Source: Bacteroidia bacterium (GTDB lineage: Bacteria > Bacteroidota > Bacteroidia > 2-12-FULL-35-15). Taken from it: a stretch of DNA of 34,064 nt. Location of the stretch: positions 1-34,064 of the forward strand of contig JAEUTU010000122.1 of NCBI GenBank assembly GCA_016786925.1, in the 5' to 3' direction. A model generated the notes under the pieces. The model worked only from the letters and a program-made list of their open reading frames with translations, had not been told where the DNA came from and made no database searches. Numbering within the stretch: the stretch's first letter is position 1; every line of letters begins with the position of its first letter. Of the stretch, positions 1 through 8,640 are shown one piece after another. Both the position numbers and the translations under genes were made by a program.

Positions 1-924
1 TTCATATTCTTTTTCTTTGTATCACTTCCATTTTTTTCTTTTTCTCAGCAATCCATCAATGTTGCTAAACTAAAAACACATGTGCGTTATCTCAGTTCGG
101 AGAAACTTCACGGCCGACTGACCGGCTCACAGGATGAGTTAACTGCTGCTTACTACATCTCTAAAAATTTCAAAAGCTTAGGACTCATCCCCAAAGGAAA
201 CCTTTCCAGTTATTATTATTCATATAAATTCAAGCAGCCTCAATTCAAAGGAGATACTGTTGGCGGAAAGCTGATATCGGGGATCAATGTGGCGGCATTT
301 TTAGACAATCATTGTGACAAGACAATCATCATTTCAGCTCATTTCGATCATTTAGGTATGTTTAAGAATGAGCAAGGATTGCTGAAAGCTTATCCCGGAG
401 CCAACGATAATGCATCGGGAGTAGCCGGACTGCTGGAGCTGGCCCGTTACTTTACGTCCAATAAAAAGAAAGAACAATTTAATATTCTTTTTGTTGCTTT
501 TTCAGGGCATGAGCAAGGACATGTTGGTGCTAAGTTGTTCTGCGAACAACCAACGATCGATTTGAATACGATTTCATTTATGGTCGATCTCGATATGATC
601 GGAGCTATGAATGCACAATCCCAATTGTTTGTTCTTGGGTTAGAACATTTCAAGGATATGAATGATTTAATTGTTAATTCTAAAACAGAACTGAATATTC
701 AAAAAGAAGGAATGATAAATATGACGAGAGACACAGAGCCATTCCTAAAGAAGAATATAAAATGCATCACTTTTTCTACCGGAATCAATTCTGATCATCA
801 TCAGTTATCAGATGAGCTTAAAAAGCTTAACTTTGAGGGAGAAAAAAAGGCGCTCGATTATCTTCTGATGCTCATTTCAAAACTGGAGGAAATGCCTGAT
901 TATAAATGTAAACAAAAGCAGTGA
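1..924 (+). CDS. Secreted M28-family metallopeptidase, 5' end cut by window
   Basis: The reading frame is open to base 1, and its first residues (a run of Phe, then SLPFFSFSQ) look like the end of a signal peptide, so the true start lies left of the window. A GTG at 82 is internal. Numbering from that GTG, the zinc-binding landmarks of M28 aminopeptidases are present: His87 in HFDH, Asp109 in GANDNASG, Glu144, the Asp of LDMIG and the late His of SDHHQ. These enzymes are di-zinc exopeptidases, here expected in the periplasm or outside the cell. Odd point: the residue just before the ligand Glu144, normally the catalytic Glu of the GEE motif, is His143 (G-H-E-Q-G). Activity is therefore uncertain. 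The stop overlaps the pyrC start by one base (TGATG). Confidence 0.88.
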   Translation, partial: FIFFFFVSLPFFSFSQQSINVAKLKTHVRYLSSEKLHGRLTGSQDELTAAYYISKNFKSLGLIPKGNLSSYYYSYKFKQPQFKGDTVGGKLISGINVAAFLDNHCDKTIIISAHFDHLGMFKNEQGLLKAYPGANDNASGVAGLLELARYFTSNKKKEQFNILFVAFSGHEQGHVGAKLFCEQPTIDLNTISFMVDLDMIGAMNAQSQLFVLGLEHFKDMNDLIVNSKTELNIQKEGMINMTRDTEPFLKKNIKCITFSTGINSDHHQLSDELKKLNFEGEKKALDYLLMLISKLEEMPDYKCKQKQ

Positions 925-2258
925 TGAATATTTTAATTAAAAATGCCTCTATCGTAAATGAAGGCAAGATCATAAAAACAAACCTGTTGATCAGTGGTAA
1001 TATGATCGCAGAAATATCGGAACAAGAGATCACAACTCCTGTCGATAAAACAATTGATGCCGCTGGAAAATATCTTTTACCCGGTTGTATCGATGATCAA
1101 GTGCATTTCAGAGAACCGGGATTGACGCATAAAGGAGAAATATATACAGAAGCGAAAGCTGCTGTTGCTGGAGGAATCACTTCTTATATGGAAATGCCGA
1201 ATACCGTACCGAATGTATTTACGCAAGATCTGTTAGAGGATAAATACAAACGTGCATCAGAGGTATCTTTGGCAAACTACTCTTTTTTTATGGGTGCTTC
1301 TAATGACAACTTAGAAGAGGTATTGAAGACTGATCCTAAAACCGTTTGTGGTATTAAAGTGTTCATGGGTTCTTCTACCGGTAATATGCTGGTTGATAAA
1401 CGTGAAACCTTGGAAGGTTTATTTTCTAAGTGTAATATGTTGATCGCAACACATTGCGAAGATGAACATACGATCAAGCACAACATGCAAGTGTATAAAG
1501 ATAAATATGGAGAAGATGTCCCGATGGTTTGTCATCCTGATATCAGAAGTGAAGAGGCTTGTTATAAATCATCTTCATTAGCTGTGGAGTTGGCAAAAAA
1601 ATACAATACACGTTTGCATATTCTTCATATTTCTACTGCTAAAGAATTAGCTTTGTTTGATAATTCAAAACCTTTAAAAGAAAAAAGAATTACTGCAGAA
1701 GCTTGTATTCATCATTTATGGTTTAGCGATGAAGATTATAAAACAAAAGGTGCATTCATAAAATGGAATCCTGCCGTTAAAAAAGCGAGTGATAGAGATG
1801 CGATCTTTCAAGCGGTGTTGGACAACAAAATAGATGTCATTGCAACCGATCATGCGCCTCATACGATTGAAGAAAAAAATCAAAGCTATTTTAAAGCTCC
1901 TTCAGGCGGACCATTGGTGCAGCATTCATTGAATGCCATGTTGGAGTTTCACAAACAAGGTAAAATATCATTGGAGCGTATTGCCGAAAAAATGGCACAT
2001 GCTGTTGCTGATTGTTTTCAAATTGAGAAGAGAGGTTATATTCGTAAAGGTTACTTTGCCGATCTGGTATTGGTTGATCTGAATGATTCCTATACTGTAG
2101 ATAAATCGAATGTACTTTACAAGTGCGGATGGAGTCCGTTTGAAGGGACTACTTTTCATTCAAAAATAACGCATACTTTTGTGAGTGGCCATCTTGTTTT
2201 TGAAAACGGAAAATTCGATGAGTCGGTTAAAGGAAAGCGAATGACATTTGAACGATAA
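924..2258 (+). CDS. pyrC: Dihydroorotase
   Basis: Dihydroorotase interconverts carbamoyl-aspartate and dihydroorotate, the third step of pyrimidine synthesis, in the cytoplasm. The 444-residue protein has the amidohydrolase layout: DDQVHFREPG near residue 58, the likely carbamylated Lys145 in IKVFMG, His177 in ATHCED, His235 in ILHIST and Asp309 in ATDHAPHT. The first His of the usual HxH metal motif is Gln59. As far as I recall, DDQVHFR is common in Bacteroidota dihydroorotases, so I treat it as a lineage trait. ATG 924 is chosen over GTG 921 because it overlaps the upstream stop in the usual TGATG fashion. The gene is probably co-transcribed with the peptidase before it and the acyltransferase 18 bases after it. 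Confidence 0.93.
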   Translation: MNILIKNASIVNEGKIIKTNLLISGNMIAEISEQEITTPVDKTIDAAGKYLLPGCIDDQVHFREPGLTHKGEIYTEAKAAVAGGITSYMEMPNTVPNVFTQDLLEDKYKRASEVSLANYSFFMGASNDNLEEVLKTDPKTVCGIKVFMGSSTGNMLVDKRETLEGLFSKCNMLIATHCEDEHTIKHNMQVYKDKYGEDVPMVCHPDIRSEEACYKSSSLAVELAKKYNTRLHILHISTAKELALFDNSKPLKEKRITAEACIHHLWFSDEDYKTKGAFIKWNPAVKKASDRDAIFQAVLDNKIDVIATDHAPHTIEEKNQSYFKAPSGGPLVQHSLNAMLEFHKQGKISLERIAEKMAHAVADCFQIEKRGYIRKGYFADLVLVDLNDSYTVDKSNVLYKCGWSPFEGTTFHSKITHTFVSGHLVFENGKFDESVKGKRMTFER

Positions 2259-2276
2259 TTTTTAGGAGAGCGAACG

Positions 2277-3626
2277 GTGTTATATTGGATATTAAAACCA
2301 TTACAGAATATTTTTTTAAGGATCTTCTATAAGATCGACTACAAGGGAATTGAAAATGTTCCCCGTGATGTACCTGTTGTCATTGCAACGAATCACGCGA
2401 ATGCATTTGTTGATCCTTGTATTGTTGCGATGTTGCCCATGCAGAAAGTTCGCTTTTTTGCCCGGGGAGATGTTTTTAAGGGCAAGTTTGCTAAAATGGC
2501 TCTCGAAAGCATGAACATCAGTCCGATGTACCGCATGCAGGAAGGATACAGCGAGATCAAAAAGAACGATAAAACATTTGAAGAGTGTAGGCGATTATTA
2601 GCAGATAACAAAGCATTGCTATTGTACCCGGAAGCGATCTGTATCCTAGAACGAAGATTACGTCCTTTAAAAAAAGGATTATCAAGAATTGTATTTCAGT
2701 CGGCCGAAGCAATGGATTACAGCAAGAACATCTGGGTGGTTCCTGCAGGTATCAATTATACCGCAGCCAATAAATTTGGAAGTAAAGTGTTCATTGAATT
2801 TGGGAAAGCAATGCCTGCCGATGTTTATTATGAACGCTTTAAGCAGGATAAAGTAAAAACCATTAATGAGTTTACCCGCGATTTGGAACGTAAAATGTCT
2901 GATCATCTGGTGATCGTTAAAAATCCTGAACATGATCGCTTTTTAGAACTCATTGAAGAAATGTATTTAACAGAATGGTTGAAGAATAAAAATGTTGACC
3001 CCTCTGATCTGGAACAGCAATACATCGGAAGTAAAGAAATAGCTGCAATGATCAACTATATAGATGAGCATGCTCCCGCCATGTTGATCGATCTAAAAGT
3101 AAAAGCCGTAGATTATAATAGAAGAGTGAGAGCAAATTTGCTTCGCGATCATTTATTGCATCCCGACAATATCAATAAAATGAATTTCGGTCGCTTTTTG
3201 TTGGATGGAATACTTTTATGGTTAGGCTTACCTATATATATGTTTGGAGTACTTACCAATAAGTTACCTTACATGTTGGCTCAAAATGTTGCCGACAATA
3301 AAGTAAAACATGTTGAATTTTATGCTTCTATCCATGCCAATCTGGGGATGATCCTTTGGCTGCTTTATTATCCAGCTCAGCTACTTCTGATCGCTATTCT
3401 GTTTAAGAGTTGGGTGCTTTTAGGTGTCTTCTCTGTTTTGATCCCATTATCAGGACTTATTGCCCTTTCATTTTATCCACTAATGAAAAAGATCTTTGGT
3501 CGTTTACGCTTGTTACGTATGGTAAGAAAAGACCGGAAGATCGTTGAGACATTAATTGGTGATCGTAATGAGGTGCATCACGACCTGAAGGCGATGATCG
3601 ACTATTATAAGGCTTCCCAAAAATAA
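2277..3626 (+). CDS. PlsC-like glycerolipid acyltransferase with C-terminal membrane segments
   Basis: Members of the PlsC/GPAT superfamily transfer acyl chains to glycerol-3-phosphate or lysophosphatidate at the inner membrane. In this 449-residue protein the first block is NHANAFVD (His40, Asp46), with five rather than four residues between the catalytic His and Asp. FARG follows at 61-64, then YPEA (Glu119) and LRPLKKG near 128-134, corresponding to the family's PEG and Pro motifs. The N-terminal enzyme domain is followed by a helical linker and hydrophobic segments around 308-330 and 350-402, much longer than a typical 240-residue PlsC. It starts with GTG, supported by AGGAG at 2264-2268, an unusually clear ribosome site for this genome. 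The exact substrate (glycerol-3-phosphate, lysophosphatidate or another lipid) cannot be told from sequence. Confidence 0.85.
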   Translation: MLYWILKPLQNIFLRIFYKIDYKGIENVPRDVPVVIATNHANAFVDPCIVAMLPMQKVRFFARGDVFKGKFAKMALESMNISPMYRMQEGYSEIKKNDKTFEECRRLLADNKALLLYPEAICILERRLRPLKKGLSRIVFQSAEAMDYSKNIWVVPAGINYTAANKFGSKVFIEFGKAMPADVYYERFKQDKVKTINEFTRDLERKMSDHLVIVKNPEHDRFLELIEEMYLTEWLKNKNVDPSDLEQQYIGSKEIAAMINYIDEHAPAMLIDLKVKAVDYNRRVRANLLRDHLLHPDNINKMNFGRFLLDGILLWLGLPIYMFGVLTNKLPYMLAQNVADNKVKHVEFYASIHANLGMILWLLYYPAQLLLIAILFKSWVLLGVFSVLIPLSGLIALSFYPLMKKIFGRLRLLRMVRKDRKIVETLIGDRNEVHHDLKAMIDYYKASQK

Positions 3627-3657
3627 ATTTACCTTCCCGGAATTAGGAATACTGGTT

Positions 3658-3693
3658 TTTTAATCGAAAAAATGCTCGTTTTAATCGAAAAAA
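3658..3693. repeat. Two 15-base direct repeats, 21-base period
   Basis: The sequence ttttaatcgaaaaaa occurs exactly at 3658-3672 and 3679-3693. The 21-base period is about two helical turns, which would put both copies on the same face of the DNA. Each copy is itself roughly palindromic (TTTT, then a short centre, then AAAA). They lie about 95 bases before the putative -33 box of the yceD-rpmF-plsX-fabH-acc cluster and could be operators. The second copy overlaps the left arm of a terminator-like hairpin. Confidence 0.6.
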
Positions 3694-3713
3694 CGCAAAA
3701 AAAGCGGTTTTTT
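3688..3713 (+). terminator. Possible intrinsic terminator after the acyltransferase gene
   Basis: AAAAAACGC, a 7-base A loop, then GCG(g)TTTTTT form a nine-pair stem with one bulged G ending in six T. The stem is mostly A-T, so it is weaker than the other terminators in the window. Confidence 0.45.
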
Positions 3714-3788
3714 GGTCAAAATGTGGGATAAAATCCTATTTTCGCATCAGATTTTGTTAAGCCAAAAGTAAAAAAGTGCCACAGAATA

Positions 3789-3818
3789 CTTGTAGTGTGC
3801 TTTATTTTTTTACCTTTG
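3789..3818 (+). promoter_or_regulatory. Promoter of yceD-rpmF-plsX-fabH-acc cluster
   Basis: CTTG at 3789-3792 (TTG -33 box), an 18-base spacer, and TACCTTTG at 3811-3818, a full match to the Bacteroidota -7 element TAnnTTTG. Transcription would start near 3824, leaving a leader of about 20 bases before ATG 3845. Confidence 0.65.
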
Positions 3819-3844
3819 CGGGCTCTCAAAAAAAATGTACAACC

Positions 3845-4378
3845 ATGCAAGCAGGGAAAGCATACATTATTCAGTTTGTGAATTTGGGTTTAGGGGAGCA
3901 TGAATTTGAGTTTGATGTAAACGATAAGTTCTTTGAAAATCTTGAGTATTCTGAAATAAAACAAGGAAATATTCAAGTAAAGCTGACATTGATCAAGCAA
4001 TCAACAATGATGATATTGCAGTTCAATATTGGCGGAAAAGTGAAAATGAATTGTGATCGTTGTTATGGGGAGTTCGATCTTCCAATAGCAGGAGATTACA
4101 GACTGATCGTGAAAGTGGGTGGTCATGATGTAGGTGATGAAGATGATGATATTATCAGCATTGCTGCCAATGAGCACGAACTAGATCTAAGTCAGTTTAT
4201 TTATGAGTACATTATGCTTTCATTGCCATTGAAGCGTGTACATCCGGACGATGAGAACGGAAACAGTACATGTGATCAAGAGATGCTGAATAAATTAAAT
4301 AATTATTTGGTGGAGAATGAAGGGGAAGAGCCGGTTGATCCTAGATGGGACGGCCTGAAGAATATAAAATTAAACTAG
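3845..4378 (+). CDS. YceD/DUF177 family protein
   Basis: This 177-residue protein belongs to the DUF177 (YceD) family, whose gene almost always precedes rpmF. In plants and bacteria family members are linked to 23S rRNA accumulation or processing. The visible family feature is a CDRC pair (Cys70, Cys73) after an N-terminal beta-rich half, with an acidic stretch (GDEDDD) and a further Cys near the C-terminus. I start it at ATG 3845. A GTG at 3776 is in frame, but it would place the promoter's -7 element inside the gene and add residues with no family resemblance. It is followed 29 bases later by rpmF, as expected. Confidence 0.85.
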   Translation: MQAGKAYIIQFVNLGLGEHEFEFDVNDKFFENLEYSEIKQGNIQVKLTLIKQSTMMILQFNIGGKVKMNCDRCYGEFDLPIAGDYRLIVKVGGHDVGDEDDDIISIAANEHELDLSQFIYEYIMLSLPLKRVHPDDENGNSTCDQEMLNKLNNYLVENEGEEPVDPRWDGLKNIKLN

Positions 4379-4407
4379 TAAATATTAACAATTAAATAAA
4401 TAATACA

Positions 4408-4596
4408 ATGCCACATCCTAAGCGAAAATTATCGAGAGCAAGAAGAGATAGCCGTAGAGGTCATGATAAAGCTACTGCTTCTACATTAGCTATTTGCCCT
4501 ACTACAGGTCAACCACACTTGTATCACAGAGCTCATTGGTTCGAAGGAAAACTTTACTACAAAGGAAAAGTAGTAATGGAGAAAGCATCTGCATAA
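4408..4596 (+). CDS. rpmF: 50S ribosomal protein bL32, zinc-less form
   Basis: A 62-residue basic protein starting [16 protein letters not shown], the typical N-terminus of bL32, which sits near the peptidyl-transferase centre and exit tunnel of the large subunit. The zinc-ribbon form has four Cys. Here only Cys30 remains (CPTTG in place of CPxCG), and the second pair is replaced around HRAHWFEG. This C-minus form is normal in many Bacteroidota and does not need zinc. It lies between yceD and plsX, the conserved order linking ribosome and lipid synthesis genes. Confidence 0.96.
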   Translation: MPHPKRKLSRARRDSRRGHDKATASTLAICPTTGQPHLYHRAHWFEGKLYYKGKVVMEKASA

Positions 4597-4642
4597 GCAG
4601 AGGTTTAGCCTTTAACTAATATTAGCAACCAATCAAAATTTT

Positions 4643-5581
4643 ATGAAGATAGGTATAGATATTATGGGCGGAGATTTTGCACCCGATGCAACAATATCGG
4701 GAGCAATTTTAGCTTATAATGAGTTACCAAAAGATGTTCGTTTAGTTTTAATTGGCGACAATGAACAAATTTTGGCAGGACTTGCAAAACACAATGTGGA
4801 TGCATCGTGTTTTGATATTGTTCACGCTCCCGATGTGATCGGAATGGGTGAACATCCTACTAAAGCATTTGCACAAAAACCCAATTCTAGCATTAGTTTT
4901 GGGTTTCATCTTTTAAAAGAGGGTAAGATCGATGCGTTTGCAAGCAATGGAAACACTGGCGCTATGCTTGTTGGTTCCATGTTCACTGTAAAAGCAATTT
5001 CCGGTGTTATCCGTCCTTGTATCACTTCTGTAATGCCTAAACCATCCGGTGGTGTAGGTCTTATCCTTGATGTTGGAACGAATGCCGATTGTAAACCTGA
5101 TGTATTGTATCAGTTTGCAGTGCTTGGTTCACTTTATGCAGAACATGTATATAACATCAAAAATCCAAAAGTTGGTTTATTGAACATTGGTGAAGAACCT
5201 GAAAAAGGGAACTTGGTAGCGCAAGCTACTCATGGATTGATGAAGGATAGCAAAGATTTCAACTTTATCGGTAATGTAGAAGGTCGCGACCTTTTCAGCG
5301 ATGCAGTAGATGTTATTGTGTGTGATGGATTTACAGGAAATGTAGTTCTAAAAGAAGCTGAAGCATTTTATACCATGATCAAAAAGAGAGGGATCAAAGA
5401 TGAATTCTTTGACCGTTTCAATTATGAAAATTATGGTGGAACACCTGTATTGGGTATCAATTCAACGGTGATGATCGGACATGGAATTTCCAACGATGTA
5501 GCTGTAAAGAATATGATATTATTGTCGAAAGATGTTGTGGAAGCAAAACTTCCTGAAAAAATTAAACTAGCATTTAACTAA
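4643..5581 (+). CDS. plsX: Phosphate acyltransferase PlsX
   Basis: PlsX converts acyl-ACP and phosphate to acyl-phosphate, the acyl donor for PlsY in phosphatidic acid synthesis. It is a peripheral membrane enzyme. The 312-residue protein opens with MKIGIDIMGGDFAPDA, the family's signature start, and has SNGNTGAMLVG around 110-120, GLILDVGTNADCKP around 146-160 and CDGFTGNVVLK around 227-237, all standard. Its TAA overlaps the ATG of fabH by one base (TAATG), so the two are translationally linked. The order rpmF-plsX-fabH is widely conserved. Confidence 0.96.
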   Translation: MKIGIDIMGGDFAPDATISGAILAYNELPKDVRLVLIGDNEQILAGLAKHNVDASCFDIVHAPDVIGMGEHPTKAFAQKPNSSISFGFHLLKEGKIDAFASNGNTGAMLVGSMFTVKAISGVIRPCITSVMPKPSGGVGLILDVGTNADCKPDVLYQFAVLGSLYAEHVYNIKNPKVGLLNIGEEPEKGNLVAQATHGLMKDSKDFNFIGNVEGRDLFSDAVDVIVCDGFTGNVVLKEAEAFYTMIKKRGIKDEFFDRFNYENYGGTPVLGINSTVMIGHGISNDVAVKNMILLSKDVVEAKLPEKIKLAFN

Positions 5582-6579
5582 TGACAAAAATAACTGCTGC
5601 TATAACTGCTGTTGCCGGATATGTTCCGGAATACGTGTTAACCAATGCAGAATTAGAAAAATTGGTTCCTACTACCAGCGAGTGGATTGAGACCAGAACC
5701 GGGATCAAAGAAAGAAGGATCTTGAAAGGCGAAGGTTTAGGAACATCAGATATGTGCGTAAAAGCCATCAATGATCTATTAAAAAAGCGTGGCATTTCTC
5801 CTTTAGAAATCGACATGATCATTGTGGGTACTGTTACTCCAGATTATGTATTCCCTTCTACTTCGAATGTTGTGTGTGATAAAGTGGGTGCTACCAATGC
5901 CTGGGGATATGATGTGAATGCGGCATGTTCAGGATTTGTGTATTCTTTGGTAACAGGTGCACAATTCATTGAAACTGGAAAATATAAAAAAGTGATCGTA
6001 GTAGGTGCAGATAAAATGTCTGCTATCCTTGATTATACCGATCGTTCAACATGTATCATCTTTGGTGATGGTGCCGGTTGTGTTTTGTTAGAACCTACTA
6101 CTGATGGATCAGGAATTCAGGATTCAATCCTAAAAGCTGATGGTTCTGGTCGTCAATACTTACACCAAAAAGCAGGTGGATCAGTAAAACCGCCTACACA
6201 TGAAACAGTAGATGCTCGTGAACATTATGTGTATCAAGATGGACAACCAGTATTCAAACGTGCTGTAGTAGGTATGGCCGAAGTATCTGCTGATATCATG
6301 CAACGTAATAACCTAAAATCGGAAGATGTTGCATGGTTAGTTCCTCATCAGGCAAACAAACGTATCATTGATGCTACTGCCGAGCGTATGGGATTATCAT
6401 CTGAAAAAGTAATGCTGAATATTCAGAAATATGGTAACACAACAGCAGGAACCATTCCTTTGTGTTTATGGGATTATGAAAAGCAAATGAAAAAAGGAGA
6501 TAACATTATCATCTCTACTTTTGGAGCCGGCTTTACATGGGGAAGTATCTATTTGAAATGGGCATACGATAGTAAATAA
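5581..6579 (+). CDS. fabH: Beta-ketoacyl-ACP synthase III
   Basis: FabH condenses acetyl-CoA (or a branched starter) with malonyl-ACP to begin fatty acid synthesis. The 332-residue protein has the full Cys-His-Asn triad: Cys116 in AACSGFVYS, His256 in VPHQANKRI and Asn286 in YGNTTAGT. The N-terminal TSEWIETRTGIKERR block is also typical. It is coupled to plsX by a one-base overlap and followed 43 bases later by accB, grouping the initiation step with malonyl-CoA supply. Starter preference cannot be judged by eye, although Bacteroidota often use branched primers. Confidence 0.96.
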   Translation: MTKITAAITAVAGYVPEYVLTNAELEKLVPTTSEWIETRTGIKERRILKGEGLGTSDMCVKAINDLLKKRGISPLEIDMIIVGTVTPDYVFPSTSNVVCDKVGATNAWGYDVNAACSGFVYSLVTGAQFIETGKYKKVIVVGADKMSAILDYTDRSTCIIFGDGAGCVLLEPTTDGSGIQDSILKADGSGRQYLHQKAGGSVKPPTHETVDAREHYVYQDGQPVFKRAVVGMAEVSADIMQRNNLKSEDVAWLVPHQANKRIIDATAERMGLSSEKVMLNIQKYGNTTAGTIPLCLWDYEKQMKKGDNIIISTFGAGFTWGSIYLKWAYDSK

Positions 6580-6622
6580 GAAACAATTATTAAACAGAAT
6601 ATAAATTTAAAAATCATAGCAG

Positions 6623-7129
6623 ATGAAACTGAATGAAATCCAAGATTTAATCAAATTTGTTTCAAAATCTGGCGTAAGCGAGGTTGAATTGGAAACAAAA
6701 GATGTTAAGATTGTAATTAAAACACCTGCAGGTAAAAGCAAAGAGCAGGTAGTATTACAGACAGTAGCTGCTCCGGTAGCACAACCTGTTATTCAAGCTG
6801 CTGCTCCTGTTGTTCAACAACAAGCTGCTCCTGCTGTGGAAACTAAAGCACCTGCTGCAAATAATAATTCTGGTGCTGATGAATCAAAATATGTGACCAT
6901 CAAATCACCAATGATCGGAACATTCTACCGTTCTTCTTCTCCTGATAAACCACCATTTGTAAATGTTGGTGATGAGATCGGAGCCGGAAAAACAGTGTGT
7001 ATCATTGAAGCAATGAAATTGTTCAATGAGATCGAATCAGATGTAAAAGGTAAGATCGTTAAAGTATTGGTGAATGATGCAACTCCTGTTGAGTACGATC
7101 AACCATTATTCTTAGTAGATCCAAGTTAG
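6623..7129 (+). CDS. accB: Biotin carboxyl carrier protein of acetyl-CoA carboxylase
   Basis: AccB carries CO2 on biotin between biotin carboxylase and the carboxyltransferase. The 168-residue protein has a short N-terminal domain, an Ala/Pro/Gln/Val-rich flexible linker (about residues 47-84), and a C-terminal biotinyl domain. Lys132 in EAMKLFNE is the biotin site. SPMIGTFYRSSSPD is the thumb-like family hallmark before it. It pairs with accC downstream, although the 128-base spacer between them is longer than usual and contains repeat-like sequence. Confidence 0.95.
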   Translation: MKLNEIQDLIKFVSKSGVSEVELETKDVKIVIKTPAGKSKEQVVLQTVAAPVAQPVIQAAAPVVQQQAAPAVETKAPAANNNSGADESKYVTIKSPMIGTFYRSSSPDKPPFVNVGDEIGAGKTVCIIEAMKLFNEIESDVKGKIVKVLVNDATPVEYDQPLFLVDPS

Positions 7130-7140
7130 TTTGTAGTTCA

Positions 7141-7250
7141 AAGTTTAAAGTTGCTGTGTTTTAACAGAGCTTTAACAGAACATTCTAGCCTTATTTATTA
7201 ATGCTGGGATATACCTTACTTTAAACCTTAAACTTTACAACTTTAAACTT
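7141..7250. repeat. Inverted and short direct repeats in the accB-accC spacer
   Basis: aagtttaaagttg at 7141-7153 is an exact inverted copy of 7238-7250. Between them, tttaacaga occurs twice near 7160-7179, and the right side holds several degenerate ctttaaac units. The pattern resembles short dispersed palindromic repeats often seen between Bacteroidota genes. No coding sequence is visible here. Whether it is mobile or forms a long hairpin in the mRNA is inference. Confidence 0.5.
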
Positions 7251-7257
7251 AATATAG

Positions 7258-8598
7258 ATGTTTAAAAAGATATTAATTGCAAACAGGGGCGAGATCGCAT
7301 TGCGTATCATTCGTACTTGTAAAGAAATGGGAATTAAAACAGTTGCAGTTTATTCAACAGCTGATAAAGATTCTCTTCATGTAAAATTTGCTGATGAAGC
7401 GGTTTGTATCGGACCTCCTCCAAGTAAAGATTCATACTTGAACATTCCGAATATTATTTCTGCTGCTGAGATCACTAATGCTGATGCGATCCATCCGGGT
7501 TATGGTTTCTTGTCAGAGAATGCAAAATTTTCAAAGATCTGTCAGGAGCATAATATTAAGTTTATTGGTGCATCGCCTGAAATGATCAATGCAATGGGTG
7601 ATAAAGCTTCTGCAAAAGCAACCATGATCGCTGCAGGTGTGCCATGTGTTCCGGGATCTGATGGATTGTTGGAAAGTGCACAACAAGCAGTTGAACTAGC
7701 CCCTAAAGTTGGTTACCCTGTTATCATCAAAGCAACAGCAGGTGGTGGCGGACGTGGTATGCGTATCATCTGGAAGGAAGAAGATATGGTTTCCAATTTT
7801 GAATCAGCCAGCAAAGAAGCAGAAGCTGCATTTGGAAATGGTGCCATGTATATGGAAAAATACATTGAAGAACCTCGCCATATCGAAATTCAGGTAGTAG
7901 GTGACCAATACGGAAAAGCTTGTCATTTATCGGAACGTGATTGCTCTGTTCAAAGACGTCATCAAAAGTTAGTGGAAGAAACACCATCTCCATTCATGAC
8001 CGATGAATTACGCGAACGTATGGGTGAAGCAGCCATCAAAGCTGCATTGGCTGTAAACTACGAAGGTGTAGGTACCGTAGAGTTTTTGGTTGACAAACAC
8101 CGCAATTTTTATTTCATGGAAATGAATACACGTATTCAGGTGGAGCATCCGATCACGGAAGAGGTGATCGATTACGACTTGATCCGTGAACAAATATTAG
8201 TAGCTGCAGGTGTTCCCATCTCCGGAAAGAACTATTACCCTCAGTTACATGCGATCGAATGCCGTATCAATGCAGAGGATCCATTTAACAACTTCCGTCC
8301 TTCACCGGGTAAGATCGGTAATTTACATACACCGGGTGGACATGGTATTCGTGTTGACTCTCATATTTATGCGGGATATACCATCCCACCAAATTACGAC
8401 AGTATGGTAGCGAAATTGATCACAGTGGCACAAACACGTGAAGAGGCTATCGCAAAAATGCACCGTGCATTAAGCGAGTATGTGATCGAAGGTGTAAAAA
8501 CAACGATCCCTTTCCACTTACGTTTGATGAAAGATGAACGTTTTATTAAAGGTGATTATACAACTAAATTCCTGGAAGATTTCGATCTTTCGGAGTAA
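7258..8598 (+). CDS. accC: Biotin carboxylase subunit of acetyl-CoA carboxylase
   Basis: AccC uses ATP and bicarbonate to carboxylate the biotin on AccB. The 446-residue length matches the bacterial enzyme. It opens with [19 protein letters not shown] and has the ATP-grasp glycine loop GGGGRGMR at about 162-169 (after Lys158 in IIKAT), [15 protein letters not shown] around 223-237, and the active-site block [15 protein letters not shown] around 292-306. It is the last gene of the lipid cluster; a strong terminator follows 15 bases after the stop. No carboxyltransferase genes are in the window. Confidence 0.97.
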   Translation: MFKKILIANRGEIALRIIRTCKEMGIKTVAVYSTADKDSLHVKFADEAVCIGPPPSKDSYLNIPNIISAAEITNADAIHPGYGFLSENAKFSKICQEHNIKFIGASPEMINAMGDKASAKATMIAAGVPCVPGSDGLLESAQQAVELAPKVGYPVIIKATAGGGGRGMRIIWKEEDMVSNFESASKEAEAAFGNGAMYMEKYIEEPRHIEIQVVGDQYGKACHLSERDCSVQRRHQKLVEETPSPFMTDELRERMGEAAIKAALAVNYEGVGTVEFLVDKHRNFYFMEMNTRIQVEHPITEEVIDYDLIREQILVAAGVPISGKNYYPQLHAIECRINAEDPFNNFRPSPGKIGNLHTPGGHGIRVDSHIYAGYTIPPNYDSMVAKLITVAQTREEAIAKMHRALSEYVIEGVKTTIPFHLRLMKDERFIKGDYTTKFLEDFDLSE

Positions 8599-8613
8599 TT
8601 GAATATTTAGCAG

Positions 8614-8640
8614 AACGCCACACATTTGTGTGGCGTTTTT
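8614..8640 (+). terminator. Intrinsic terminator after accC
   Basis: AACGCCACAC and GTGTGGCGTT form a perfect 10-base-pair stem with an ATTT loop, followed by a T run. It closes the yceD-to-accC unit. A second, looser hairpin lies at 8682-8706 (10 pairs, one C-C mismatch) without a long T run. Confidence 0.9.
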
